Assembly: GCF_006152115.1 (NCBI RefSeq)
Contig: NZ_VDFU01000014.1
Span: 60,288 to 124,287 of the forward strand
DNA length: 64,000 nt
Direction: 5' to 3'
Source of the DNA: Rubellimicrobium rubrum
GTDB lineage: Bacteria > Pseudomonadota > Alphaproteobacteria > Rhodobacterales > Rhodobacteraceae
Shown: positions 19,279 through 28,326 of the stretch, piece after piece
Layout: each line of letters opens with the position of its first letter
Position numbering within the stretch: position 1 is the stretch's first letter
Position numbers and translations under genes: made by a program
The notes under the pieces: generated by a model
What the model was told of the DNA's origin: nothing
Seen by the model: only the letters and a program-made list of their open reading frames with translations
Database searches by the model: none

Positions 19279-20868
19279 TCAGGCCTGCGGCCAGTAGCCG
19301 AAGCGGGCAAAGCGCGCCTCACGACCCTGCCCCGTCAGGTCCATGGCGACCATGCCGACGAAGGCTCCGGTGAAGGAGGCGTGCTCCCCTTGTCCGCCTT
19401 CGTCCGAGATCACCGCAGCATTGAGTTCGGGGCCGAGCGGCTGCCATTCCCCGCCCTGCCGCCAAAGGAACTGCTGAATATGCGCGTTCACCTCGACTCG
19501 CAACTCCACCGCGCCCGGACCGACGGGGACAGGCGCGGCCGGATAGGACAGGCGCCCGCCCGGCCAGTCGCCGGGGCAGGACAGGATCGTCAGGGCCGGG
19601 CCCCCGTTCTCCTGCGTCAGCACCGCCGCGTGGAACTTGTGCCGGTTGTAGTAGGTCACGAGCCCCGCGGCCTGCTGATAGTGTTGCGGATCGAAGGTCA
19701 GGGCCGTCTCGGCGGCATAGACATGATGCTCCTGCCGCCGGGCCACGAGGGCCTGCTCGAACCAGCTTCCGATCGACTCCCGCCCGATCAGGACCAGCGC
19801 ATCGGGCTCGCAGCGGAAGATTCGTTCGGCGTGCGGCGTGCGGAGCCACTGGAAATCCGACGGCAGCGTCGCCCAGGAGTCATGGATCGACGGCGCGGGC
19901 GGCATGGGCTGAGCCTCCACCGGCGAGGGCACCTCGATACGCGGGACGGTCCCACCTTCGGCAAGCCAAAGCCATCCGTCGCGCCAGACGACCTCCTCCA
20001 GCCCCGTCTCGCGGCCCAGGGGGCAGTAGGTCTTCCCATCAGGCCCAAGAATCGGACGACCCATCAGGAAGGAGTGGTAATGCCGGCCCCAATGCGTCTC
20101 CACGTACTGGCCGTGCCCGGACCGCTGGATCGGGCCGTCGCTGCCCTTGGCGGTGATGACGTGCTTCTGCGGGTGCGTCTCATAGGGGCCGCGGATGTCG
20201 CGCGAGCGGGCCAGTGTGACGGCGTGATCGTAACCCGTGCCCCCCTCGGCGGTGGTCAGGTAGTACCAGCCCTCCCGCCGGAACAGGTGCGGCGCCTCGG
20301 TCAGGCCCCGGTCCGTTCCGGCATAGATGTTGGTGACCTCGCCGGTCAGTCCCGCCTCGGGCGACCATTCCTGCAGAAGGATGCCGTCGAAGCGGTCATT
20401 GGCCGGGTTGCAACCCGAGCCCGGCCCCCGGTGGTTCCACTGCATGTTGACGAACCACTTGCGACCGTCGGCGTCATGGAACAGCGACGGGTCGAAGCCG
20501 GAGGAGTTGACGTACCAGGGGTCCGACCATTCCCCGTCCACCGTCTCGCAGGTGGTGATGTAGTTATGCGCGTCCTTGAAGGACCCGTCGAGCCGCTTGA
20601 CGTCGGTGTAGACGAGCCAGAACCGACCGCCGTCATGGCTGAGGCTGGGGGCCCAGATGCCGCAGGAATCCGGGTTCCCCCTCATGTCGAGAAGGCTGGC
20701 CCGGTTCAACGGCCGGGCCACCAGCCGCCAGTTCACGAGGTCCCGCGAATGGTGGATCTGGACGCCCGGATACCATTCAAAGGTGGAGGTCGCGAGGTAG
20801 TAGTCCTCGCCCACGCGGCAGAAGGACGGGTCCGGGTTGAAGCCCGGCAGGACGGGATTGCGGATCAT
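19279..20868 (-). CDS. Glycoside hydrolase family 43 beta-xylosidase-like enzyme
   Basis: 529 residues from the ATG at 20868; family length is about 530. The N-terminal five-bladed propeller starts MIRNPVLPGFNPDPSFCRVGEDYYLATSTFEW (catalytic base Asp in NPDPS), contains IWAPSLSHDGGRFWLVYTDV, and GLTEAPHLFRREGWYYLTTAEGG (general acid Glu in EAPH). The C-terminal part is the beta-sandwich with a TYYNRHKFHAAVLTQENGGP segment. It has no signal peptide, so it acts on imported xylo-oligosaccharides. It lies 5 nt after the aldo/keto reductase gene and is followed closely by the propeller gene. Confidence 0.92.
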   Translation of the reverse strand: MIRNPVLPGFNPDPSFCRVGEDYYLATSTFEWYPGVQIHHSRDLVNWRLVARPLNRASLLDMRGNPDSCGIWAPSLSHDGGRFWLVYTDVKRLDGSFKDAHNYITTCETVDGEWSDPWYVNSSGFDPSLFHDADGRKWFVNMQWNHRGPGSGCNPANDRFDGILLQEWSPEAGLTGEVTNIYAGTDRGLTEAPHLFRREGWYYLTTAEGGTGYDHAVTLARSRDIRGPYETHPQKHVITAKGSDGPIQRSGHGQYVETHWGRHYHSFLMGRPILGPDGKTYCPLGRETGLEEVVWRDGWLWLAEGGTVPRIEVPSPVEAQPMPPAPSIHDSWATLPSDFQWLRTPHAERIFRCEPDALVLIGRESIGSWFEQALVARRQEHHVYAAETALTFDPQHYQQAAGLVTYYNRHKFHAAVLTQENGGPALTILSCPGDWPGGRLSYPAAPVPVGPGAVELRVEVNAHIQQFLWRQGGEWQPLGPELNAAVISDEGGQGEHASFTGAFVGMVAMDLTGQGREARFARFGYWPQA

Positions 20869-20873
20869 GGCAG

Positions 20874-21908
20874 TTACATCACCGTCTCGGAGGACCGGGC
20901 CCAGAGGTTGATGTCCTCCTCGCGGGCGAAGCGGTCGATCTCGGCGAGATCCTCGGCCGAGAACTCTAGGTTCTCGACCGCCTTGGCGCAATCCTCGACC
21001 TGGCCAGGCCGCGAGGCGCCGATCAGCGCCGAGGTGATCCCGCCATCCCGCAGCACCCAAGCCAGTGCCATCTGGGCCAGCGTCTGCCCACGCCGTTGCG
21101 CGATGGCGTCGAGGTTGCGCAGGTTCTCGATGGCGCCGGGCGACAGCATCTTGGGATCGAGGCTCTTGGATTGGGCGGCGCGGCTGTCCTGCGGCACGCC
21201 GTTCAGGTACTTGGCCGTCAGCATTCCCTGCGCGAGCGGCGTGAAGGCGATGGAGCCCACGCCCAGGTCCTTGAGCGTGTCCTTGAGGCCGTCCTTCTCC
21301 ACCCAGCGGTTCAGCATGTTGTAGGAGGGCTGGTGTATGACCAGCGGGGTGCCCAGGTCCTTAAGAATGGCGTAAGCTTGTCGCGTCCGTTCGGAGTTGT
21401 AGCTGCTGACACCGACATACAGCGCCTTGCCCGAGCGTACGATCTGGTCGAGCGCGCCCATAGTCTCCTCGAGCGGCGTGTCCGGATCGAGCCTGTGGGA
21501 ATAGAAGATGTCCACGTAGTCGAGCCCCATCCGCTTGAGCGACTGGTCGCAGGACGCGATGAGGTACTTCCGGCTGCCCCACTCTCCGTAGGGGCCGTTC
21601 CACATGTGGTAGCCAGCCTTGGACGAGATGATCAGCTCGTCCCGGAGGCCATGGAAGTCGGACTTCAGGATCTCTCCGAAGGCTTCCTCGGCGCTGCCGG
21701 CGGGCGGGCCGTAATTGTTGGCCAGGTCGAAATGGGTGATCCCGTAATCGAAGGCCGTTTGCAGGATCTCGCGCTTGGTCTGATGAGGCGTGTCATGGCC
21801 GAAGTTGTGCCAAAGCCCCAGCGAGATGGCGGGCAGCTTTAGCCCCGTCCGGCCGCAGCGGTTGTAGACCATGCGGGAATAGCGATCCTCGCGCGGGTGA
21901 TAGGTCAT
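20874..21908 (-). CDS. Aldo/keto reductase of the YghZ/Gpr type
   Basis: 344 residues from the ATG at 21908 behind GAGGAG. It has the AKR active-site order: GITHFDLANNYGPPAGSAEEAFG (Asp and catalytic Tyr), then KAGYHMWNGPYGEWGSRKYL (Lys), then DIFYSHRLDPDTPLEET (His). Length and these segments match E. coli YghZ, an L-glyceraldehyde 3-phosphate reductase of the AKR14 type. It is NADPH-dependent and cytoplasmic. It is first in an operon with a GH43 xylosidase, so pentose or xyloside metabolism is a reasonable inference. Confidence 0.9.
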   Translation of the reverse strand: MTYHPREDRYSRMVYNRCGRTGLKLPAISLGLWHNFGHDTPHQTKREILQTAFDYGITHFDLANNYGPPAGSAEEAFGEILKSDFHGLRDELIISSKAGYHMWNGPYGEWGSRKYLIASCDQSLKRMGLDYVDIFYSHRLDPDTPLEETMGALDQIVRSGKALYVGVSSYNSERTRQAYAILKDLGTPLVIHQPSYNMLNRWVEKDGLKDTLKDLGVGSIAFTPLAQGMLTAKYLNGVPQDSRAAQSKSLDPKMLSPGAIENLRNLDAIAQRRGQTLAQMALAWVLRDGGITSALIGASRPGQVEDCAKAVENLEFSAEDLAEIDRFAREEDINLWARSSETVM

Positions 21909-21980
21909 GGAAAGGTTCTCCTCACGTCGGCGCGATGTGGCCATAACCCCCGGTCGCCGTCCAGCCCTGGATGGAACGGC

Positions 21981-23294
21981 CTATTCGGCCACGAGCGGGG
22001 TGACCCGCACCTCGCCAGCGGAGAGGGTCGGGGGAGAGTCCTCCCGCGCCTCGGCCTGGGTCCGGAACGGCGCGCTTTCCAGCGCCGGGCCGGTCGTGGC
22101 CTTCTGCGGCGCCTCGTCCTGCTTGGTCGAGGGGTCGCCGGACAGGAAGCTGCCCAGGATCTGCAGGCTTTCCACGTTGTCGCAGACCGCCTTGACCACG
22201 ACGAGGAACGGCACCGCTAGGATCGCGCCCGGCACGCCCCAGAGCCAGGTCCAGAACGCCACCATGATCAGTTGGGACACTTGGTTCAGTTCAAGCCGGC
22301 GGCCCACCACCACAGGCGTCACGACCTGGCTTTCCAGCGCCGACAGGGCAATCACCGCCAAGGGCGGAAGGGCAGCGGTCCAGAGACTGTCATAGGTGAT
22401 GAGGGCGACGGCCGCGACCAGCGCCACGGTCACGATGTTGCCCACGAAGGGAATGTAGTTGAGCAGGAACCCCAGGATGCCCCAAAGCGGCGCCATCGGC
22501 ATTCCCAAGAGCCACATCGATACACCGATGGTGAGCCCCAGCAGCAGGTTGATGAGCGTGATGCTGCCCAGATACCGCGAGATCTGTCGCTCCACGTCGC
22601 GGATGATCGTCAGCGCCTTCTTCTTGTCCTTGAGGCGGGGGGCCGCCTCCACGATCCGGCGGTGATAGAAATCGCCAGAGGCCAGCAGGAAGGCCGTCAG
22701 GATCAGCGCGGCCCCGACAGCGCCACCAGCCGAAGCAAGGCTTGAAGCCACATAGGATACCACTCCCCCGTTGCCGCTGTCCTCCTCGACCACGGCCACG
22801 ACCTGCGTGTTGGCCACGCCGTCGCCATCGGCATCGATCATCTGACCGGCCTCCGGCCCGCCGCCGGTCACCGCACCGGCCTGCTCGGTGATGTCCCGCC
22901 AGCGGTCCAGCACGCCCGACAGACGGTCCTGGATCTGATCGGCCATGCGCGGGGCGTCGGCGACCATCGTCTGGACCGGCCCGGACAGGAAATAGCCGCC
23001 AAGGAACAGCCCGGCGGCCAGGATCACCATCAGCGATATGGAAGTGATGCCAGGCGGGATCTTCAGCCGCTCGCCCCAGCGGACGACCGGCAGCAGGGTC
23101 AGCGTTAGCACGACGGCCAGCACGATGGGCAACAGCACGTCCCGCGCGAAGTACACGGCTGTGAACAGACCCATGAGGAACGTGAGCATGAGGTATCGCC
23201 GGATGCGGCGCAGCTCGACGTTGCTGTCCTCCGCGACCTCGAGCTGCTGCTCGTCGATATCCTCCTCGACCACCTGGGTCTGGGTTTCAGCCAT
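21981..23294 (-). CDS. AI-2E family (PerM/TqsA-like) transporter
   Basis: 437 residues from the ATG at 23294, with AGGGAG upstream. The N-terminal ~30 residues are acidic and cytoplasmic. Two or three membrane segments follow (YLMLTFLMGLFTAVYFARDVLLPIVLAVVLTL), then a soluble domain of ~130 residues and about five more segments, including LINLLLGLTIGVSMWLLGMPMAPLWGILGFLLNYIPFVGN and ESQVVTPVVVGRRLELNQVSQLIMVAFWTWLWGVPGAI, the family hallmark. Members include exporters of AI-2 and Na+/H+ antiporters, so the substrate cannot be assigned. It is divergent from ettA. Confidence 0.88.
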   Translation of the reverse strand: MAETQTQVVEEDIDEQQLEVAEDSNVELRRIRRYLMLTFLMGLFTAVYFARDVLLPIVLAVVLTLTLLPVVRWGERLKIPPGITSISLMVILAAGLFLGGYFLSGPVQTMVADAPRMADQIQDRLSGVLDRWRDITEQAGAVTGGGPEAGQMIDADGDGVANTQVVAVVEEDSGNGGVVSYVASSLASAGGAVGAALILTAFLLASGDFYHRRIVEAAPRLKDKKKALTIIRDVERQISRYLGSITLINLLLGLTIGVSMWLLGMPMAPLWGILGFLLNYIPFVGNIVTVALVAAVALITYDSLWTAALPPLAVIALSALESQVVTPVVVGRRLELNQVSQLIMVAFWTWLWGVPGAILAVPFLVVVKAVCDNVESLQILGSFLSGDPSTKQDEAPQKATTGPALESAPFRTQAEAREDSPPTLSAGEVRVTPLVAE

Positions 23295-23447
23295 GATTGC
23301 GCGCGCTCCCTGAATTCCCGTGTGAACCCGTGGACCGGGCGACAGGTTCCGGTGGATGCGCTGCGGCGCCGCGCCGGTTGTCGCGGGCCGGGGCCTTGGA
23401 TATGGAGGGGACAAATCCCGAACGCTCCAGCCCGCAGGAACCGCAGA

Positions 23448-25103
23448 ATGGCTAGCTATCAGTATGTCTACCACATGGACCAGGTGTCCAAGACCTATCC
23501 GGGTGGCAAGAAGGTCTTCGAGAACATCCGCCTCAACTTCCTGCCGGGCGTCAAGATCGGCGTCGTGGGCGTCAACGGGTCGGGGAAATCCACGTTGCTC
23601 CGGCTCATGGCCGGCCTCGACAAGGACTTCCAAGGCGAAGCCTGGGCCGCCGAGGGTGCCCGCATCGGCTACCTGCCGCAGGAGCCCTGGCTCAACGACC
23701 AGCTGAACGTTCGCGGCAACGTGATGGAAGGGGTCCGGGCCAAGCAGGCCATCCTCGACCGCTACAACGAACTTGCCATGGAGTACTCCGACGAGACCGC
23801 GGACGAGATGGCCGCCCTTCAGGACCAGATCGACGCGCAGAACCTTTGGGATCTCGACGCGCAGGTGGACATCGCCATGGAGGCGCTGCGCTGCCCGCCG
23901 GACGATGCCAACGTGGTCGACCTTTCCGGGGGTGAGCGCCGCCGCGTGGCGCTGTGCAAGCTCCTGCTTGAAGCGCCCGACATGCTCCTCCTCGACGAGC
24001 CCACGAACCACCTCGACGCCGAGACGATCGCCTGGCTCCAGAACCACCTGATCGAGTACAAGGGCACGATCCTCTGCGTGACCCACGACCGCTACTTCCT
24101 CGACGACATCACGTCTTGGATCCTCGAGCTCGACCGTGGTCGCGGCGTCCCCTACGAGGGCAACTATTCGGCCTGGCTTGAACAGAAGGCCAAGCGCCTC
24201 CTCCAGGAGGCCCGCGAGGACAAGGCTAAGCAGAAAACCCTCGAGCGTGAACTCGAATGGATCCGCCAGGGTGCCAAGGCCCGTCAGGCCAAGCAGAAGG
24301 CACGGATCAACAAATACAACGAAATGGCCAACATCTCGGAGCGAGAGCGCATCGGCACGGCCCAGATCATCATCCCGAACGGCCCACGCTTGGGCGGCAA
24401 GGTGATCGAGGTCGAAGGCCTCAAGAAGCACATGGGCGACAAGCTCCTGATCGAGGATCTGTCCTTCTCGATCCCGCCGGGCGCCATCGTCGGCGTGATC
24501 GGCCCCAACGGCGCGGGCAAGACGACGCTGTTCCGCATGCTGACCGGGCAGGAGCAGCCGGATCAGGGGGAGGTCAGCTTCGGCGATACCGTCAAGCTCG
24601 CCTATGTCGACCAGTCCCGCGACTCGCTCAATCCCGAGCACAACGTCTGGGAGGAAATCTCGGGCGGGGCCGAGATCATCGCGCTGGGCGACGCCACGGT
24701 GAACAGCCGCGTCTACTGCGGGGCCTTCAACTTCAAGGGCACTGACCAGCAGAAGAAAGTGGGCCTGCTGTCCGGGGGCGAGCGCAACCGCGTCCACATG
24801 GCGAAGCTCCTGAAATCCGGCGGCAACGTCCTCCTCCTCGACGAACCGACCAACGACCTCGACGTGGAAACCCTGCGTGCCCTGGAGGATGCGCTGACGG
24901 ACTTCGCGGGCTGCGCCGTGGTGATCTCGCACGACCGCTTCTTCCTCGACCGGATCTGCACGCATATCCTGGCCTTCGAGGGCGACGCCCATGTGGAGTG
25001 GTTCCAAGGCGACTTCACCGCCTACGAGGAGGACAAGAAGCGTCGCCTCGGGCCGGACGCTGTGGAGCCGAAGCGGGTGAAGTTCAAGAAGTTCGTCCGC
25101 TAG
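23448..25103 (+). CDS. ettA: Energy-dependent translational throttle protein EttA (ABC-F)
   Basis: 551 residues from the ATG at 23448 behind AGGAA. Two ABC domains without membrane segments: Walker A GVNGSGKST (41-49) and GPNGAGKTT, signature LSGGERRRVAL and LSGGERNRVHM, Walker B LLLDEPTNHLD and LLLDEPTNDLD. The arm and linker between the domains are EttA-like (LERELEWIRQGAKARQAKQKARINKYNEM). EttA binds the ribosomal E site and gates entry into elongation according to ATP/ADP ratio. It is transcribed divergently from the AI-2E permease. Confidence 0.96.
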   Translation: MASYQYVYHMDQVSKTYPGGKKVFENIRLNFLPGVKIGVVGVNGSGKSTLLRLMAGLDKDFQGEAWAAEGARIGYLPQEPWLNDQLNVRGNVMEGVRAKQAILDRYNELAMEYSDETADEMAALQDQIDAQNLWDLDAQVDIAMEALRCPPDDANVVDLSGGERRRVALCKLLLEAPDMLLLDEPTNHLDAETIAWLQNHLIEYKGTILCVTHDRYFLDDITSWILELDRGRGVPYEGNYSAWLEQKAKRLLQEAREDKAKQKTLERELEWIRQGAKARQAKQKARINKYNEMANISERERIGTAQIIIPNGPRLGGKVIEVEGLKKHMGDKLLIEDLSFSIPPGAIVGVIGPNGAGKTTLFRMLTGQEQPDQGEVSFGDTVKLAYVDQSRDSLNPEHNVWEEISGGAEIIALGDATVNSRVYCGAFNFKGTDQQKKVGLLSGGERNRVHMAKLLKSGGNVLLLDEPTNDLDVETLRALEDALTDFAGCAVVISHDRFFLDRICTHILAFEGDAHVEWFQGDFTAYEEDKKRRLGPDAVEPKRVKFKKFVR

Positions 25104-25167
25104 GTTCATCGACTGGAGCGGGGCTCGGTCGCGCCGGCTCCCGCTCCGCCCGGCCGGGGTGCCTGCC

Positions 25168-25770
25168 ATGACCGACGCGCCCCTTCTTGCCTGTCCGGCC
25201 GAGATCGCCCGCCGCCGGGCCATGCTGCAGGAGCCCGCTTTCGCGCCGTTGGCGGCTTATGCTGCCGGCTTGCGGGCCATCCTGCCCGGCCTTGTGCCGG
25301 ACATGGACCCCTTTGACGGCGGTCCGGCAGCATGGGTGCTGTTGCTACTCGAAAAGCCGGGGCCGCAGGCCGCCCGAACCGGGTTCGTGTCGCGGGACAA
25401 CCCAAGCCCCACCTCGGCGGCCATCCGAATGTTTCTGAAGGAGGCGGGCCTACTACGAGGGGACACCCTGCTCTGGAACACCGTGCCCGCCTGGAACGGC
25501 ACGATCCGCGTGACGGGCGCGGAGGTGGCCGACGGCATGAGGCATCTTGCCACGCTCTGGCCGCTGCTGCCTCGGCTCGACACGGTTGTGCTCGTGGGGG
25601 CTCGCGCCCGGAGAGCGGCGGGCCTTGTCCCTTCGGGCTTGCGCGTGCTGCGGTCGGATCATCCCTCGCCCCAAGTCCGGGCGGCCTTTCCGGCCCGATG
25701 GTCCGCGATTTCCGCAGCTTGGAGCGAGGCCGCTCATGCCCCGACGCCGTCCCGGCCTCGCCATGATTAG
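25168..25770 (+). CDS. Uracil-DNA-glycosylase-superfamily-like protein
   Basis: 200 residues from the ATG at 25168; a GTG at 25159 would add three residues. Segments reminiscent of the UDG fold are AWVLLLLEKPGPQAARTGFVSRDNPSPTSAAIRMFLKEAGL, DTLLWNTVPAW and the closing RVLRSDHPSPQ, where an HPSP-type loop sits at the usual place. The first motif has EKPGP instead of GxxPG, so catalytic activity is uncertain. It follows ettA by 64 nt. A strong hairpin lies ~70 nt downstream. Confidence 0.6.
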   Translation: MTDAPLLACPAEIARRRAMLQEPAFAPLAAYAAGLRAILPGLVPDMDPFDGGPAAWVLLLLEKPGPQAARTGFVSRDNPSPTSAAIRMFLKEAGLLRGDTLLWNTVPAWNGTIRVTGAEVADGMRHLATLWPLLPRLDTVVLVGARARRAAGLVPSGLRVLRSDHPSPQVRAAFPARWSAISAAWSEAAHAPTPSRPRHD

Positions 25771-25842
25771 GACATAGTTAACGGCCAAATCGCTAATGCA
25801 AATCGACCGGCAGAAAGCCGGCGGCAAGGGGCAGGCAAGAAC

Positions 25843-25873
25843 GGCGGACCGCAGTGCCAGCACGCGGTCCGCC
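25843..25873. terminator. Perfect 10-bp inverted repeat, terminator-like
   Basis: GGCGGACCGC at 25843-25852 and its exact complement GCGGTCCGCC at 25864-25873 enclose an 11-nt loop. It is followed by CAGTTTCCC with only three T, so it is a weak intrinsic terminator at best. It sits 72 nt after the UDG-like stop and upstream of the predicted cold-shock promoter, which fits insulating the two units. A smaller stem (CCGGC 25807-25811 with GCCGG 25817-25821) precedes it. Confidence 0.5.
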
Positions 25874-25895
25874 CAGTTTCCCGGGAACGTGACGC

Positions 25896-25924
25896 TTGAT
25901 TTTCTGTTTCCAGAGCAGCATAAA
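25896..25924 (+). promoter_or_regulatory. Predicted sigma-70-type promoter of the cold-shock gene
   Basis: TTGATT at 25896-25901 and CATAAA at 25919-25924 are separated by exactly 17 nt. This would start transcription near 25931 and give a leader of about 110 nt before the cold-shock ATG. Long leaders are usual for cspA-type genes and can fold to control translation. The surrounding 40 nt are noticeably AT-richer than the rest of the region. Confidence 0.4.
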
Positions 25925-26042
25925 CGTGACCGCGACGTTACCTAAATCGACCACTGTCTCCGTCACGGCCCAGGGCATCGATCAGCACTGACGAGCCGGT
26001 CCGCTGCATCCTGCGAGCGGAAACTTTCGAATGGAGACCACG

Positions 26043-26249
26043 ATGGCCACTGGCACCGTGAAATGGTTCAATACCACCAAGGGTTATGGCTTCATCGCAC
26101 CCGATGGCGGCAAGAAGGACGTTTTCGTCCACATCTCCGCTGTCGAGCGTTCGGGCCTGACCGGGCTCAAGGACAATCAGAAGGTTACCTTCGACATCGA
26201 GAACGGCCGTGACGGCCGCGAGTCGGCCATCAACCTGCAACTGGCCTGA
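26043..26249 (+). CDS. Cold-shock domain protein (CspA family)
   Basis: 68 residues from the ATG at 26043 with GGAG upstream; an in-frame ATG four codons earlier lacks the usual start. RNP1 (KGYGFIAPD) and RNP2 (DVFVHISAV) are intact, and the protein begins [10 protein letters not shown] as in alphaproteobacterial CspA. It binds single-stranded nucleic acid as an RNA chaperone. It is preceded by a ~110-nt leader if the predicted promoter is right. A lipoprotein gene follows 21 nt downstream. Confidence 0.95.
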   Translation: MATGTVKWFNTTKGYGFIAPDGGKKDVFVHISAVERSGLTGLKDNQKVTFDIENGRDGRESAINLQLA

Positions 26250-26270
26250 GTCCGCGATGGGCGGGCGCTC

Positions 26271-26936
26271 ATGACGCGACCCGCCGCAGCCGCCGCGATC
26301 CTGGCGCTGGCAGTTCTGACTGCCTGCGCCGCTCCGCCCCCCCTGCCCGATTTGCCTATGGGCCCTGAGGAAACTGGCGGCAAACCCGTTGGACGAGTGC
26401 TCGCCACCGGACCCTTTCCGGGGTCGCGCGGCATTCCGGTTGCAGAGTCCACGCCGTCCGGCACCGAACGGGCCTTTGTCACGGCAATCCTGACCGACCT
26501 TCAGCACCGATCCTTTGCCCAGAACCGGGAGTTCTGCGGCTATATCGGACTGTCCCGCTCCGGCGATTGGATGACAACTCCCGTGACCGCTGGCAACGAG
26601 GCGTCCTGCCCGTTGCCCCGCGTGCCCCCTGGCATGCGCCTTGTCGCATCGTTCCACACCCACAGCACCTACAGCCCTTATTATGCGTCCGAATGGCCGA
26701 CCACGCAGGACGTGGCCACCGATGCGCTGGACAATATCGACGGCTACATCGCGACGCCGGGCGGACGATTGTGGTACGTGGACACCGACACCCTGACCGT
26801 GCGGCAGTTGTGCGGACGGGGCTGCCTGCCGCAGGACCCCAACTATGTCGCGGACGACGATGGGCCCCTGCGCCGCATCATGACCGTCGAGGACCTGATG
26901 GCTTGGGAGGGATCGGTCGAAGGGCCGATGTTCTAA
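26271..26936 (+). CDS. DUF4329-domain lipoprotein
   Basis: 221 residues. Type II signal peptide with lipobox LTAC (Cys19). The mature domain includes ESTPSGTERAFVTAILTDLQHRSFAQNREFCGYIGL, then VASFHTHSTYSPYYASEWPTTQDVATD, the DUF4329 pattern that resembles a JAB/MPN-type metallopeptidase core (HTH...S...D). Processing or peptidase activity is therefore possible but unproven. It is probably an envelope protein. It ends 3 nt from the convergent tesA stop. Confidence 0.75.
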   Translation: MTRPAAAAAILALAVLTACAAPPPLPDLPMGPEETGGKPVGRVLATGPFPGSRGIPVAESTPSGTERAFVTAILTDLQHRSFAQNREFCGYIGLSRSGDWMTTPVTAGNEASCPLPRVPPGMRLVASFHTHSTYSPYYASEWPTTQDVATDALDNIDGYIATPGGRLWYVDTDTLTVRQLCGRGCLPQDPNYVADDDGPLRRIMTVEDLMAWEGSVEGPMF

Positions 26937-26939
26937 GCC

Positions 26940-27584
26940 TCAGGGATCGGCCCGCTCGACCAGCTCCAGAACCCGGGGGCCGAGCCGCTCCACGATGCGA
27001 TCCACGCCCAGTTCGTTGGGATGGATGCCGTCGGGCTGCATGAACGTGGCCATGGCCGTCGCAAGGTTGCCCCCACCCTGCCGCAGGGCCGCGAACCAGT
27101 CGGGCTCGACGAGGGCGTCGAACTCCTGTGCCAGTTCGGGATAGAGCGCGTCAAAGCCCTGCTCGTAGTCGGGGCCGTAGTTGGATGACGCGTCGATGCC
27201 GACCAGCAGGACAGGAAGATCGCGAGCGCTCGTTTTCTCCAGAATGCTGTGGAGGTTCTCCCGCACCACGACCGGGTCGATGCCGCGAAGGAAGTCGTTC
27301 CCCCCCAAGGCCACGATCACCGCGTCGGCATCGTCGCCCAGGGCCCAGTCCACCCGCGAAAGGCCCCCTGCCGTGGTGTCGCCGGACACGCCCGCGTTCT
27401 GGACTTCCACGTCCGCGCCATGATCGTCCAGCCAAGCCTGCAGGCGCGGAACGAAGCCCTGATCGGCCGGAAGCCCATAGCCCGCCGTCAAGCTGTCGCC
27501 CAGCGCCACCACCGTGGTCCGCGCCGAGGCCATGCCGGGCAAGGCGAGCAGCAAGGCCAGCACAAGGTTGCGGACAGCTCGCAA
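26940..27584 (-). CDS. tesA: SGNH-hydrolase arylesterase / acyl-CoA thioesterase I (TesA-like)
   Basis: About 214 residues from a TTG at 27584; a GTG at 27563 is the alternative. The TTG gives a full signal peptide ending GMASA. Block I GDSLTAGYGLP, block II with Gly (AGVSGDTT), block III GGNDFLRGI and block V DGIHPNELG supply the catalytic Ser, Gly, Asn and Asp-His. It is a periplasmic esterase/lysophospholipase. It is divergent from an ABC ATPase and FtsX-type permease, exactly as tesA is from ybbA-ybbP in E. coli, which supports the assignment. Confidence 0.87.
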   Translation of the reverse strand: MRAVRNLVLALLLALPGMASARTTVVALGDSLTAGYGLPADQGFVPRLQAWLDDHGADVEVQNAGVSGDTTAGGLSRVDWALGDDADAVIVALGGNDFLRGIDPVVVRENLHSILEKTSARDLPVLLVGIDASSNYGPDYEQGFDALYPELAQEFDALVEPDWFAALRQGGGNLATAMATFMQPDGIHPNELGVDRIVERLGPRVLELVERADP

Positions 27585-27630
27585 ACCCCCATATCGAGGG
27601 GCGTGCCGCGCCCGCCGGACAGGAGCCCCC

Positions 27631-28326
27631 ATGACAGACCCCGCCCTTTCGCTCTCGGATGTCCGGCTCACGTTGCGCGGGAACGCCGGACCGGTGGACA
27701 TCCTGCGGGGCATCACCCTGTCGGTCGCCAAGGGCGAGAGCGTGGGGCTGGTCGGGCCAAGCGGATCGGGCAAGTCGTCGCTCCTCATGCTGATGGGGGG
27801 CCTGGAACGGGCCACCGGGGGCGAGGTCCGGGCCCTGGGCCAGGACCTCACGCGGATGGACGAGGATGCGCTCGCCCGGTTCCGTCGCGACAATATGGGT
27901 GTTGTGTTCCAAAGCTTCCACCTCATCCCGACGATGACGGCACTTGAGAACGTCGCGACCCCGCTGGAACTCGCCGGGGTCCGGAATGCCTTCTCGCGGG
28001 CCAAGGCCGAATTGGAAGGCGTCGGGCTGGGCCACCGCGCCGACCACTACCCCGCCCAGATGTCGGGCGGGGAGCAGCAGCGCGTGGCGCTGGCCCGCGC
28101 GCTGGTGGGCCGCCCGCGCCTTCTTCTGGCCGACGAGCCCACGGGCAACCTCGATGAGACGAACGGCCAGGCTATCGTGGACCTCCTTTTCGGCTTGGGC
28201 GAGCGGGCGGGCGCGACCCTGGTCCTTGTCACCCATGACGAGACACTGGCCCGGCGGTGCGACCGCGTGGTCCGCCTCCGCGACGGCCGCATCGATGAGG
28301 GCCGCCTGGCCGAGGCCGCCGAATGA
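27631..28326 (+). CDS. ybbA: ABC transporter ATP-binding protein, YbbA/LolD type
   Basis: 231 residues from an ATG behind AGGAG. Walker A GPSGSGKSS (~residues 43-51), Q-loop FQSFHLIP, signature MSGGEQQRVALARALV and Walker B LLLADEPTGNLDE are intact. It is the MacB/LolD-type subfamily that drives FtsX-like permeases without moving a substrate through the membrane channel. Its stop overlaps the start of the permease gene by 4 nt (ATGA). Only 46 nt separate it from the divergent tesA start. Confidence 0.92.
   Translation: MTDPALSLSDVRLTLRGNAGPVDILRGITLSVAKGESVGLVGPSGSGKSSLLMLMGGLERATGGEVRALGQDLTRMDEDALARFRRDNMGVVFQSFHLIPTMTALENVATPLELAGVRNAFSRAKAELEGVGLGHRADHYPAQMSGGEQQRVALARALVGRPRLLLADEPTGNLDETNGQAIVDLLFGLGERAGATLVLVTHDETLARRCDRVVRLRDGRIDEGRLAEAAE

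Noticed and set aside
23295..25223. Long minus-strand frame continuing from the AI-2E permease through ettA.
   Set aside because: Only the part up to the ATG at 23294 encodes the permease. The rest is antisense to both ABC domains of EttA.
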